DNA from: Bradyrhizobium sp. CB1717
GTDB lineage: Bacteria > Pseudomonadota > Alphaproteobacteria > Rhizobiales > Xanthobacteraceae
DNA: 64,000 nucleotides
Direction: 5' to 3'
NCBI RefSeq assembly: GCF_029714325.1
Contig: NZ_CP121666.1
Location: forward strand, 4,650,001-4,714,000
Shown here: positions 25,500-34,358 of the stretch, piece after piece
How the letters are laid out: every line of letters starts with the position of its first letter
How positions within the stretch are numbered: position 1 is the first letter of the stretch
Notes under the pieces: model-generated
Told to the model about the DNA's origin: nothing
Database searches by the model: none
Seen by the model: the letters and a program-made list of their open reading frames with translations, nothing else
Position numbers and translations under genes: made by a program

Positions 25500-25570
25500 A
25501 TGATCGCTCCCAGCATCACCAGGAAACCCAGCATCGCTGTCGCGATGAATGCCCGTTCGACGCGATCCAT
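25481..25570 (-). CDS. 29-residue single-span membrane protein
   Basis: Starts MDRVERAFIATAMLGFLVML and continues as one hydrophobic helix to WMMVA: almost entirely a single transmembrane segment behind a charged DRVER start. A GAGGG stretch lies about 11 bp before the ATG at 25570, farther than ideal. It overlaps the downstream 43-residue membrane ORF. Small single-span proteins like this are often missed by annotation. Confidence 0.5.
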   Translation of the reverse strand: MDRVERAFIATAMLGFLVMLGAIIWMMVA

Positions 25571-25696
25571 CGTCATCACGTTGCCCTCATGCCGGACACG
25601 ATTTTGACGTTGTTCCGCGCGGTGCGCATTAGGCTATGTGAATCGCCGGCCGCTTTCTGAGCGATGGGCCGGCCTGGTGTCCAGGCTGGGCTGAGC

Positions 25697-26950
25697 TTAC
25701 GGCGCTGCCGCAGCCGGAGGCGTTGCGCTGACGCCCGGCACCGTGGTCGGCCAGGGGCTGATCGGGTTGAGTGCCGACGGGGCGCAGGATGACTTGAGCT
25801 GCGTCCAGGCCGGCGCGAGGCCCGTGAGGTCGACGTCGAATTTCATCATGTCCGTCTTGTCGTCGGGCATCGTCGTGGTTTCGCGGACATGCAGGGAGCG
25901 GGAGGCCAGGATCGCCTTGACCATGTCGGCGTCGATGCTGCCGCGCCAGACCTCGTACTTGCCGGATCGGAGCGGTGACCCTCCGGCCTCCTTGTCCGTG
26001 ACTGCGTCCGCCGTGATCAGGATCGTGCTCTTGCCGGTCGACGCCTCGTCGATTTCGGCCGCGAACCACAGCGGCACGCGCGCCTTGCTTTCGCACGACA
26101 GGCGCCACTCCATGGTCCGGAACGACGAGTCGTTCTCCTTCTTCATCACGGTGATCTTGCGGACGTACGGTCGCGCGTCCTTCTCCAGCTTCCACGCCGT
26201 CTCGGCGAGCGGTCGCGTGTCGATCCCGAAACGATAGAGCTCGGCTCGCGTCAGCACGTGCAGGTTCTCGAACTTCACGGTCCGGATCAGGGCGTCGAGC
26301 TCGCGGCTGATGCCCATCGAGGTGATGAACGCAGTGCGATCGCGATCGGCGCTCGCCATGCGGCGCTGCCTCGCCTCGGCGACGATCTGTGGGGGCGGAT
26401 CCCCGGGAAAGCGCAGGACCAGCCTGGAATTATGAACCGCCAGCGCCGCGTCGGGCGCCACCTCGCGGGAGGTCGCGCCAAGAAACAGGTAACCGCAGGC
26501 CGAGTTGCACATGGCCCTGCGGGTGGTGAGCTCCGCCTCGACCTCGCCGCTTGTGTTCTTCACCTTCAGGCAGGCGGCGTCCACCTGCGTGTCCGCCGCG
26601 CATGCCGTCACGATGGTGCGGCCGACCCGGGCGATCGCCTTGCGACCGCGCAGCAGCCGCCCGATCGCGTAGGACTGCTCCACGTTCCCGCCGGGCGAAT
26701 AAAGGTAGATCGGCCGCTGCGTATCCTTGACCGCGGCGAGGAAGCGGCGAATGCGCGGGGCTGCGTCCCCATCGATCTCGCCCTCGATGGCGATCCAGCG
26801 GTCGCAGCCCGGCCCGCACGCATCGGGCGCTCCCTTGGCCAGATAGATCGTCAGCCTGGGCGCAAATCCGGCTTTCTCCGACGGCGTTTCAGCGCGCAAT
26901 GCGCCGGGAAGCGAGAGGGTGGCGACGGCAAGCAGAATACGGGCGAGCAT
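25697..26950 (-). CDS. Periplasmic ClpP-like (COG3904-type) protein
   Basis: A 417-residue protein with a signal peptide (residues 1-20, ending GALRA) and a ClpP/crotonase-fold domain (about 30-230). The oxyanion-like YSPGGNVEQSYAIGR, a candidate nucleophile Ser150 in AMCNSACGYLFLG and His173 in AVHNSRL match the arrangement in the COG3904 periplasmic group. Four cysteines before the nucleophile could form disulphides. The C-terminal 180 residues resemble no domain I know and end in a proline-rich tail. Proteolytic activity is suggested by the fold but undemonstrated for most of the group. I chose the ATG at 26950 because an upstream TTG would place eight extra residues before the signal peptide. 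Confidence 0.72.
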   Translation of the reverse strand: MLARILLAVATLSLPGALRAETPSEKAGFAPRLTIYLAKGAPDACGPGCDRWIAIEGEIDGDAAPRIRRFLAAVKDTQRPIYLYSPGGNVEQSYAIGRLLRGRKAIARVGRTIVTACAADTQVDAACLKVKNTSGEVEAELTTRRAMCNSACGYLFLGATSREVAPDAALAVHNSRLVLRFPGDPPPQIVAEARQRRMASADRDRTAFITSMGISRELDALIRTVKFENLHVLTRAELYRFGIDTRPLAETAWKLEKDARPYVRKITVMKKENDSSFRTMEWRLSCESKARVPLWFAAEIDEASTGKSTILITADAVTDKEAGGSPLRSGKYEVWRGSIDADMVKAILASRSLHVRETTTMPDDKTDMMKFDVDLTGLAPAWTQLKSSCAPSALNPISPWPTTVPGVSATPPAAAAP

Positions 26951-27038
26951 GAAATGATCGACTATGCGGTGCAAACCGATATCGACGCTATACGACGCCT
27001 GGCGCTTTCACAACTTGCGGTGGCGCTCGAATTTGCGT

Positions 27039-28358
27039 TTATTTTGCTGACGTCCGGGCGGGCAGATCCCTGTGAACCGCCGAACGGCTTCGGTGATCCG
27101 GCGTCAGCGACGGCGCGAGCGGCGCAGCGTCGCCTCGCGAGGCGACCTCGACCGGAGCAGACCCGGCATCGCGCCGGGCGACGGCCCAGATCAGCAAACC
27201 GAGCAACGCCAGCGCAGCGCCGACGGGACCGGTGGAGGTCCAGCCGAGCCCTTCGCGGATGGCAAGGCCACCCAGGAACGGGCCGAGCGCATTGGCGGTG
27301 TTGAAGGCCGAATGGTTCAGCGCGGCCGCCAGCGCCTGCGCGTCGCCGGCGACGTCCATCAGACGCGTCTGGAGGATGGCGCCGAGCGAGACGCTGGCGC
27401 CGATCGCGAAGATGTCTATTGCCAGCAGCCAGGGATTGCCTGCGGCGAGCGGAAACACCAGGAGTGCGACCGCCGCAAACAGCAGGATGATGCCCGCCGT
27501 TGGCATCAGCGCGCGGTCGGCAAAGCGCGGCACGAACAGATTGCCGAGCGTGGCGCCGATGCCGAATAATGCGAGGAAGAACGGAATGGTCGCGGGGCTG
27601 ACCTTGGTGACCTCGATCAGCGTTGTCGCAAGATAGGTGTAGACGGCAAACATGCCGCCAAAGCCGATGGCGCCGATCGCCAGCGTGATCCAGACGCGGC
27701 CGCTTCTGAGGGCGCCGAGCTCCCGCAGTGGATCCGACCGGCCCGCCTGGTCGCGCGGCGCGAACAGCGCGCACAGCAGCACCGTGAGCAGCGCCAGCAC
27801 CGACACGAGACCGAAGCTCGCGCGCCAGCCGACTGACTGTCCAATCAGGTTGGCCAGGGGCACGCCGATGATGGTCGCGCAGGTCAGGCCGAGCATGACC
27901 TGGCCGATCGCCTGCGAGCGGCGCTGTTGCGGAACCAGCGAAGCCGCAACCAGCGCGGCGATACCGAAATAGGCGCCATGTGGCAGCCCCGACAGGAAGC
28001 GTGCCGCGATCATCCAGCCAAAGCCGGGTGCAAGCGCAGTGAGCGCGTTGCCGAGCGCGAACACGGCCATCAGGACCAGCAGTTGCGTGCGCCGGGCGAA
28101 GCGCGCACCCAGCACCGCGATCAGCGGTGCGCCCAGCACCACGCCGAGTGCGTAGGCACTGATCGCGTGCCCTGCGGTCGGCTCGTCGACGTGGAGGTCG
28201 GCGGCGAAGAACGGCAGCAGGCTCATCGAGGCGAATTCGGTGGTCCCGATCGCAAAGCCGCCCATCGCGAGCGAGATCAGAACGATGGCGAGGTGAGGGG
28301 GATGAGCGGCCGCGGTCGAATTGGCGCGGGGCGAGGTCGCGAGAGGCGAGATCGTCAT
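27039..28358 (-). CDS. MFS efflux transporter (DHA1/AraJ-like)
   Basis: A 439-residue major facilitator with 12 predicted helices. Family features are TTEFASMSLLPFFAADL in the first helix region, the loop 2-3 region LGARFARRTQLL and GHAISAYALGVVLGAPL. This resembles the AraJ/YdhP/PbuE group of drug or sugar exporters; the substrate is not predictable. The ATG at 28358 (MTISPLATS) is preferred over one 51 bp upstream. The gene stands alone between the ClpP-like gene and the DUF3551 pair, all on the minus strand. Confidence 0.85.
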   Translation of the reverse strand: MTISPLATSPRANSTAAAHPPHLAIVLISLAMGGFAIGTTEFASMSLLPFFAADLHVDEPTAGHAISAYALGVVLGAPLIAVLGARFARRTQLLVLMAVFALGNALTALAPGFGWMIAARFLSGLPHGAYFGIAALVAASLVPQQRRSQAIGQVMLGLTCATIIGVPLANLIGQSVGWRASFGLVSVLALLTVLLCALFAPRDQAGRSDPLRELGALRSGRVWITLAIGAIGFGGMFAVYTYLATTLIEVTKVSPATIPFFLALFGIGATLGNLFVPRFADRALMPTAGIILLFAAVALLVFPLAAGNPWLLAIDIFAIGASVSLGAILQTRLMDVAGDAQALAAALNHSAFNTANALGPFLGGLAIREGLGWTSTGPVGAALALLGLLIWAVARRDAGSAPVEVASRGDAAPLAPSLTPDHRSRSAVHRDLPARTSAK

Positions 28359-28519
28359 GAGTCCTGCATTGCTGGCGTCAACGGGAACCAGCCCAGCGAA
28401 CGTCGCCATCCCTGCAAGATTTATCCGTCGTACTTAAACCCGGATCAGTTTGCGTCAACACGTAAGGCGCAGCGCAAGGCAGGTCGCATATCAGCGTCCC
28501 GATTTGCGTGTGCCAACGA

Positions 28520-28768
28520 TTAGCCGGGTCGCTTCGACCGCGGAGCGGGTCTCTGCTGCGAAAAGTAAGGATTCGCGACGCAACTCGCCGAGCGCCCGAC
28601 GGCGAGAAACCTGCATTGCTCGAGCGAGGTGTAGCGGCAGTCGAAATAGCCCACCTGGCCGTAGATCTGCATGCACACTGGATAGCTGGGATCATAGGTC
28701 TGCGCGCGCGCCTGCGCGCTCACGAAGAGCGTACCGGTCGCAATGAGCGCAAGCCAGGCGCTGCGCAT
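28520..28768 (-). CDS. DUF3551-family small secreted protein
   Basis: An 82-residue protein with a signal peptide (ending SAQARA) and a short cysteine-containing domain: YPVCMQIYGQVGYFDCRYTS, EQCRFLA, and SCVANPYF at the end. Four cysteines with the final C-x-x-NP-aromatic pattern identify DUF3551, a family of short secreted proteins abundant in Bradyrhizobium and of unknown function. It starts one base after the stop of a second DUF3551 gene, so the two are coupled. Confidence 0.82.
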   Translation of the reverse strand: MRSAWLALIATGTLFVSAQARAQTYDPSYPVCMQIYGQVGYFDCRYTSLEQCRFLAVGRSASCVANPYFSQQRPAPRSKRPG

Positions 28769-28769
28769 C

Positions 28770-29078
28770 TCAGCGCGAGAGCAAGGTGCCCGGCGCCAGC
28801 GTGCGCGGGCGATTCTGATACGCGTAGGGATCATCACTCTGTCCCCCGAAGTAGGGATTGGCGATGCAGGTCAGCGCGCGGCCCGATGCGCTTGCCTGAC
28901 ACTGTGCGTAAGTATCGAACCTGCAATTGCTCAGCCCCGGCCATTCGTCGCCCGTCAGGCAGAACGCGTGATGCGTACCGAACGCGCGTGCAGGCGTGCT
29001 TGTGTTCAGCGCGAGCGTGAATGTGGCGATTGCAAGCGAAAGTGTGGCGACAATGGGGAGGGCAATTCGTCCGCACAT
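28770..29078 (-). CDS. DUF3551-family small secreted protein
   Basis: A 102-residue protein with a signal peptide (ending TPARA) and a DUF3551-like core: AFCLTGDEWPGLSNCRFDTY, AQCQAS and LTCIANPYFGG. It is the upstream partner of the gene at 28520-28768 and shows the same cysteine pattern, suggesting a tandem duplication followed by divergence. I take the ATG at 29078, preceded by GGAG and GAGAA; an in-frame TTG five codons upstream is less likely. Confidence 0.78.
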   Translation of the reverse strand: MCGRIALPIVATLSLAIATFTLALNTSTPARAFGTHHAFCLTGDEWPGLSNCRFDTYAQCQASASGRALTCIANPYFGGQSDDPYAYQNRPRTLAPGTLLSR

Positions 29079-29333
29079 TTCTCGATTCTCCAATCACACG
29101 ATTGTGCGCGCGACGATGTTACGCGCGCGTGCAGTTTATCTCGTCTCGTCGACATTGGAACTGCCGAAAACACTTGTTTCAAAGGGTTTCCAGCGCGCTC
29201 TGATAAATCTTCATTAATGAAGCGCGGGCCTTTGGTGTGAACTGTTGCGTCGAGGTTACAGCAATTCCATCGATCGCTGTTATGACCACGCCACGGCCAG
29301 GGGGCCTAACGACGAAACTGGAACGGGATTGAA

Positions 29334-30053
29334 ATGAAGAAGAATTTGTTGCTTGCCGCTGTGAGCCTCGTCGCGCTCAGCGCAGCTGCACCGGCGCTGG
29401 CTGCCGATCTCGCGGCTCGGCCGTACACCAAGGCGCCCGCGATGGTCGCCGCGATCTACGACTGGAGCGGCTTCTACATCGGCATCAACGGCGGCGGTGG
29501 TTCGTCGCACGCGACCTGGGATTTCGTTGGCGTTGGTCGCGAAGGCTCGCACGATGCGACCGGCGGCACGGTCGGTGGCCAGATCGGCTATCGCTGGCAG
29601 TCGGGCCAGTGGGTGTTCGGCGTGGAAGGCCAGGGCAACTGGGCCGACTTCTCCGGCGACAATCAGAGCGCGCTGTTCGCCACCCGCAACCGCACGAAGA
29701 TCGATGCGTTCGGTCTGATCACCGGCCAGGTCGGCTACGCCTGGAACAACGTCCTGATCTACGTCAAGGGCGGTGCCGCCGTGGTCAGCGACAAGTACGA
29801 GATCTCCGCCCTCGGCGGCGGACTGCTCGCGTCGACCAGCGACACCCGTTGGGGCGGAACTGTTGGCGCTGGCCTCGAGTACGGCTTCGCGCCGAACTGG
29901 TCGGTTGGCGTCGAGTACAACCACATCTTCCTGTCGGACAAGGATGTCACCTTTGCCGGTTTCGCCGGCACCGAGCGCATCCGCCAGGACGTCGACATGG
30001 GCCTCGTCCGCCTGAACTACAAGTTCGGCGGCCCGCTGATCGGCCGTTACTGA
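29334..30053 (+). CDS. Outer-membrane beta-barrel protein (Omp25/RopB-like)
   Basis: A 239-residue protein: signal peptide (residues 1-23, ending PALAAD), then an eight-stranded OmpA-like barrel beginning YDWSGFYIGINGGGG and ending with strands that close on NYKFGGPLIGRY. These opacity-type porin-like proteins are major outer-membrane proteins in rhizobia (Omp25, Omp31, RopB). The strong intrinsic terminator right after the gene fits high expression. The 255 bp upstream hold no other gene; I could not define the promoter. Confidence 0.88.
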   Translation: MKKNLLLAAVSLVALSAAAPALAADLAARPYTKAPAMVAAIYDWSGFYIGINGGGGSSHATWDFVGVGREGSHDATGGTVGGQIGYRWQSGQWVFGVEGQGNWADFSGDNQSALFATRNRTKIDAFGLITGQVGYAWNNVLIYVKGGAAVVSDKYEISALGGGLLASTSDTRWGGTVGAGLEYGFAPNWSVGVEYNHIFLSDKDVTFAGFAGTERIRQDVDMGLVRLNYKFGGPLIGRY

Positions 30054-30083
30054 TACCGATCGCTCGTTTGAGCGGTCATCGAA

Positions 30084-30111
30084 AGCCCCGGCCGTTGGCC
30101 GGGGCTTTTTT
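30084..30111 (+). terminator. Rho-independent terminator of the porin-like gene
   Basis: A perfect 10-bp stem (30084-30093 with 30097-30106), GTT loop, followed by a T-run at 30106-30111. It lies 31 bp after the stop of the outer-membrane protein gene, on the same strand. Confidence 0.92.
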
Positions 30112-30163
30112 GTTAGGTGAATTCAGCGAGTTAACCATTGCGTTGCGAGATCGCTGGCCAGGC

Positions 30164-30192
30164 TTGACTCCCGTGAACGAAATGAGAACAAT
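30164..30192 (+). promoter_or_regulatory. Sigma70-type promoter for the small membrane protein
   Basis: TTGACT at 30164-30169 and AACAAT at 30187-30192 are separated by 17 bp. The palindrome GAACAATGTTC (30186-30196) overlaps the -10 and the presumed start point and could be an operator. The 32-residue membrane protein starts at 30226. Confidence 0.55.
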
Positions 30193-30225
30193 GTTCTTCA
30201 TACGTTCTAGCAAGGGAGCGAGACC

Positions 30226-30324
30226 ATGTTCAGGATTTTCGTGGAAGAGGCGGCTGCACTGGCGTCCATCACACTGTTCGTCGGGATGATCGCAATCTGG
30301 GCCCAGGTCATACCGCAGCTCTAG
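30226..30324 (+). CDS. 32-residue membrane protein
   Basis: Reads MFRIFVEEAAALASITLFVG, continuing as one transmembrane helix to the C-terminus (MIAIWAQVIPQL). GGGAG lies about 8 bp upstream of the ATG at 30226, with a good promoter 35-60 bp upstream. I recall near-identical short proteins in other Bradyrhizobium genomes, which supports it as a real gene, but no function is known. It sits alone between the porin-like gene and dnaE. Confidence 0.68.
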   Translation: MFRIFVEEAAALASITLFVGMIAIWAQVIPQL

Positions 30325-30527
30325 ACCTGCGGTTTTTGCAAACCCGTGCTCCTCTTCACCGGTGCCCCTTGGGGAAAAGCGGGACGACGCGGCAAAGCGG
30401 CCGCTCCGGCGTGGACTCTGGCGGCGCGAGACCCCACCATTGTGATGCGAGTCGGCCGCGCGAGTGCATGATGCCTTGAGGAGCCGGCGACCGCTCCATC
30501 TCATCTGCAAGAGGCCGTCACGCGACC

Positions 30528-33500
30528 ATGCCGAGCGCCGGATTTGTCCACCTTCACGTTCACTCGGCCTATTCGCTGCTCAAGGGCTCGATCAAGATCG
30601 CCAAGCTCGCCGAGCTTGCGAAGAAAGACCATCAGCCCGCGCTGGCACTGACCGACACCGACAATCTGTTCGGGGCGCTCGAGTTCTCCGACAAGATGGC
30701 GGGCTCCGGGATCCAGCCGATCGTCGGCTGCGAGCTTGCGATCGACTTCGGCGACCAGGATCCCAACGCGCGCAATGCGATGGCGCCGTCGCGTGTGGTG
30801 CTGCTGGCCGCGCAGGAGCGCGGCTATCGCAGTCTGATGCGGCTGAATTCGCGGGCGTTCCTGGAATCGCCCGACAGCCATGCCCCGTTCATCAAGTTCG
30901 ATTGGTTCGACGGCGAGACCGAGGGCCTGATCGCGCTCACGGGCGGTCCGGACGGGCCGATCTCGCTGGCGCTGGCCGGCGGCATGGCCGAGCTCGCGGC
31001 GACGCGCTGCGAGCGTCTGGCCAATCTGTTCGGCGACCGGCTCTACATCGAGCTGCAGCGCCACAACATCGACAAGGAGCGGCGCATCGAGAGCGGCCTG
31101 ATCGACATCGCCTATGCAAAGGGCCTGCCGCTGGTCGCGACCAACGAGCCGTATTTCGCGTCGACCGACGATTACGAGGCGCATGACGCGCTGCTCTGCA
31201 TCGCCGGCGGCCGGCTGATCGCCGAGACCGATCGCGTGCAGCTCACTCCCGACCACCGCTTCAAGACTCGCGCCGAGATGGCGGTGCTGTTCGCCGACAT
31301 TCCGGAGGCGCTGGCGTCCACGGTCGAGATCGCCGAGCGCTGCTCGTTCCGCCCGATGACGCGCAAGCCGATCCTGCCGTTCTTCACGGTTGGCGCCGCC
31401 GCAAGCTCCGATGCCGCGGCGGTCGAGGCCGCCGAATTGAAGCGCCAGGCGGAGGAGGGGCTCGCCAACCGTCTGCGCGTGCATGGCCTGTCGCAGGGCA
31501 TGACGGAGGAGGACTACAACAAGCGCCTCGCGTTCGAGCTCGACGTCATCATGCGCATGAAGTACGCGGGTTACTTCCTGATCGTGTCCGACTTCATCAA
31601 GTGGGCGAAGTCGCAAGGCATCCCGGTCGGGCCGGGCCGCGGCTCCGGCGCCGGCTCGCTGGTCGCGTGGGCGCTGACCATCACCGACCTCGACCCGATC
31701 AAGTTCGGCCTGCTGTTCGAGCGCTTCCTCAATCCCGAGCGCGTGTCGATGCCGGACTTCGACATCGACTTCTGCCAGGACCGCCGCGGCGAGGTGATCC
31801 AGTACGTCCAGCAGCGGTACGGCCGCGACCAGGTCGCGCAGATCATCACCTTCGGAACGCTGCAGGCGCGCGGCGTGCTGCGTGACGTCGGCCGTGTGCT
31901 GCAGATGCCCTATGGCCAGGTCGACAAGCTGACGAAGCTGGTGCCGCAGAATCCGGCCGCACCGGTGACGCTTGCGGCAGCGATCGAAAGCGAACCAAAA
32001 CTTCAGGCGTTCCGCGATGAAGATCCGGTGGTGGCGCGCGCCTTCGACATCGCCCAGCGCCTCGAAGGCCTGACGCGGCACGCCTCGACTCACGCGGCCG
32101 GCATTGTGATCGGCGATCGCCCCTTGAGCGAACTCGTCCCGATGTACCGCGATCCGAAGTCGGACATGCCGGTGACCCAGTTCAACATGAAATGGGTCGA
32201 GCCGGCGGGCCTCGTCAAATTCGACTTCCTCGGCCTGAAGACGCTGACCGTGCTCGACGTCGCCTGCAAGCTGCTCAAGCCGCGCGACATTCATGTCGAT
32301 CTCGCCACGCTGCCGATCGACGATGCCGAAAGCTACCAGATGCTGGCGCGCGGCGAGGTGGTCGGCGTGTTCCAGGTTGAAAGCGCGGGCATGCGGCGCG
32401 CGCTGGTCGACATGCGGCCCGACCGTTTCGAGGACATCATTGCCCTCGTCGCGCTCTATCGCCCGGGCCCGATGGCGAACATCCCGACCTATTGCGCACG
32501 CAAGCACGGCGACGAGGAGCCGGAATATCTGCATCCCGTGCTGGAGCCGATCCTGAAGGAGACCTTCGGCGTCATCATCTACCAGGAACAGGTGATGCAG
32601 ATCGCGCAGGTGATGTCGGGCTATTCGCTCGGCGACGCCGACCTGCTGCGCCGCGCCATGGGCAAGAAGATCCGCGCCGAGATGGACAAGCAGCGCGACA
32701 TCTTCGTCGCGGGCGCGGTGAAGAACGGCGTGCCGAAGGGGCAGGCCGAGACCATCTTCGAATTGCTCGCCAAGTTTGCCGACTACGGCTTCAACAAGAG
32801 CCACGCAGCGGCCTATGCGCTGGTATCCTACCACACCGCCTACATGAAGGCGCATTATCCGGTGGAGTTCATCGCAGCGTCCATGACGCTCGATCTCAAC
32901 AACACGGACAAGCTCTCCGAATTCCGCTCCGAGGCGCAGCGCCTCGGCATCAAGGTCGAGCCGCCGAACATCAACCGCTCCGGTGCGACCTTCGAGGTCG
33001 GCGACAAGGTCATCTACTACGCGCTCGCCGCCCTCAAAGGCGTCGGCATCCAGGCGATCGAACAGATCATCGAGGAGCGCACGAAGCGGGGGGTGTTCAC
33101 CTCGCTCGCTGACTTCGCCGCGCGCGTCAATCCGCGTGCGATCAACAAGCGTATCATCGAAAGCCTGGCTGCCGCCGGCGCTTTCGACACGCTGGAGCCA
33201 AACCGCGCCCGCGTCTTCGCAGGCGCAGACTCGATCATGGCCGCCTGCCAGCGCGCGCATCAGGCCGAGACGATCGGCCAGAACGACATGTTCGGCATGT
33301 CGGCGGACGCGCCGACGATCATGCTGCCGCAGATCGAGCCCTGGCTGCCGGCCGAGCGGCTGCGTCGCGAGTACGACGCGATCGGCTTCTTCCTGTCGGG
33401 ACATCCGCTCGACGATTACGCCACCGTCCTGAAGCGGCTGCGGGTGCAGAGCTGGGCCGAGTTCTCGCGCGCGGTGAAGACCGGCGCCACCGCCGGCAAG

Positions 33501-34031
33501 GTCGCGGCCACCGTGGTCTCGCGCATGGAGCGGCGCACCAAGACCGGCAACAAGATGGGCATCATGGGCCTGTCGGACCCGACCGGGCATTTCGAGGCGG
33601 TGCTGTTCTCGGAAGGGCTCGCGCAATATCGCGACGTGCTGGAGCCGGGCGCCGCCGTGCTGCTCCAGCTCGGCGCCGAGCTCCAGGGCGAGGACGTGCG
33701 CGCCCGCGTGCTGCATGCCGAGCCGCTCGATGAGGCCGCGGCCAAGACGCAGAAGGGCCTGCGCATCTTCCTGCGCGATACCAAGCCGCTGGACTCGATC
33801 GCCAAGCGTCTCGCCGGTCCCGATGCAGCCGCGTCGAACGGCGCCGCGCCGAAGGTCGGCAGCCCGGGGCTAGCGCCGCGCTCCAACGGCGACGGCGAGG
33901 TCTCGCTGGTGATGATGCTCGACCTCGAGACCGAGGTGGAGATGAAGCTGCCCGGCCGCTTCAAGGTCTCGCCGCAGATCGCCGGCGCGATCAAGGCGGT
34001 TGCGGGCGTGGTGGACGTGCAGCAACTGTAG
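30528..34031 (+). CDS. dnaE: DNA polymerase III subunit alpha
   Basis: A 1167-residue replicative polymerase. The N-terminal PHP domain starts HLHVHSAYSLLKG with its metal-binding histidines kept. The palm holds GPGRGSGAGSLVAW, the catalytic aspartates Asp410 and Asp412 (PDFDIDF) and the third carboxylate Asp566 (KFDFLGL). Fingers, helix-hairpin-helix, OB (about residue 970 onward) and C-terminal tau-binding regions follow. Length and motifs fit DnaE1, not the shorter error-prone DnaE2. Upstream, 30325-30527 contains no gene. A long minus-strand reading frame over the gene is a codon-bias artefact. Confidence 0.98.
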   Translation: MPSAGFVHLHVHSAYSLLKGSIKIAKLAELAKKDHQPALALTDTDNLFGALEFSDKMAGSGIQPIVGCELAIDFGDQDPNARNAMAPSRVVLLAAQERGYRSLMRLNSRAFLESPDSHAPFIKFDWFDGETEGLIALTGGPDGPISLALAGGMAELAATRCERLANLFGDRLYIELQRHNIDKERRIESGLIDIAYAKGLPLVATNEPYFASTDDYEAHDALLCIAGGRLIAETDRVQLTPDHRFKTRAEMAVLFADIPEALASTVEIAERCSFRPMTRKPILPFFTVGAAASSDAAAVEAAELKRQAEEGLANRLRVHGLSQGMTEEDYNKRLAFELDVIMRMKYAGYFLIVSDFIKWAKSQGIPVGPGRGSGAGSLVAWALTITDLDPIKFGLLFERFLNPERVSMPDFDIDFCQDRRGEVIQYVQQRYGRDQVAQIITFGTLQARGVLRDVGRVLQMPYGQVDKLTKLVPQNPAAPVTLAAAIESEPKLQAFRDEDPVVARAFDIAQRLEGLTRHASTHAAGIVIGDRPLSELVPMYRDPKSDMPVTQFNMKWVEPAGLVKFDFLGLKTLTVLDVACKLLKPRDIHVDLATLPIDDAESYQMLARGEVVGVFQVESAGMRRALVDMRPDRFEDIIALVALYRPGPMANIPTYCARKHGDEEPEYLHPVLEPILKETFGVIIYQEQVMQIAQVMSGYSLGDADLLRRAMGKKIRAEMDKQRDIFVAGAVKNGVPKGQAETIFELLAKFADYGFNKSHAAAYALVSYHTAYMKAHYPVEFIAASMTLDLNNTDKLSEFRSEAQRLGIKVEPPNINRSGATFEVGDKVIYYALAALKGVGIQAIEQIIEERTKRGVFTSLADFAARVNPRAINKRIIESLAAAGAFDTLEPNRARVFAGADSIMAACQRAHQAETIGQNDMFGMSADAPTIMLPQIEPWLPAERLRREYDAIGFFLSGHPLDDYATVLKRLRVQSWAEFSRAVKTGATAGKVAATVVSRMERRTKTGNKMGIMGLSDPTGHFEAVLFSEGLAQYRDVLEPGAAVLLQLGAELQGEDVRARVLHAEPLDEAAAKTQKGLRIFLRDTKPLDSIAKRLAGPDAAASNGAAPKVGSPGLAPRSNGDGEVSLVMMLDLETEVEMKLPGRFKVSPQIAGAIKAVAGVVDVQQL

Positions 34032-34160
34032 AGCGCGATGAGATTTAGACGAATCATCATCGCGCTTTGGATTGTTGTTGGAGCATGAACTCCGGACAAA
34101 CGCGTGCCGCGTTTGTCGCGAGGGAAGATTGCTGCGCTTTTTTTCGGATCATGCCCTAGC
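34031..34160 (+). repeat. Rhizobial-type intergenic repeat element
   Basis: Directly behind dnaE lies a perfect 10-bp inverted repeat (34032-34041 with 34057-34066, 15-base loop). It is followed by a stretch with GAGCATGA at 34081-34088 and GGATCATGCCC near 34146-34156, around a second, less perfect arm. From memory, this GCGATGA...TCATCGCGC block followed by GAGCATGA...GGATCATGC is a recurring intergenic element in Bradyrhizobium. It may also act as dnaE transcript end. The rest of 34161-34358 holds nothing I recognise. Confidence 0.55.
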
Positions 34161-34358
34161 AGCCGGTCGCGAATATATGCGGGCGCGCGCAGGTCCGTGC
34201 AGTCGCTGCGCGTGAGGCGAGCGATCACTTCGGCTTGGCAGCATGGTTCGCGGTGCAGCAATCATAAGTTGCGTCAATTATAATTGGTGATTTTTTCATA
34301 TCGGCGCACCTATCATCGCGACGCTTCCATTCGTCCACTGTACCTGGGGAAACATCAC

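Noticed and set aside
29155..29180. GGAAC before the porin-like gene as an EcfG promoter
   Set aside because: No CGTT at 16-17 bp downstream.
30501..33716. A 1071-codon open frame on the minus strand across dnaE
   Set aside because: It is the mirror of a strongly GC-biased real gene; the translation is rich in Arg, His and Asp and lacks any domain.
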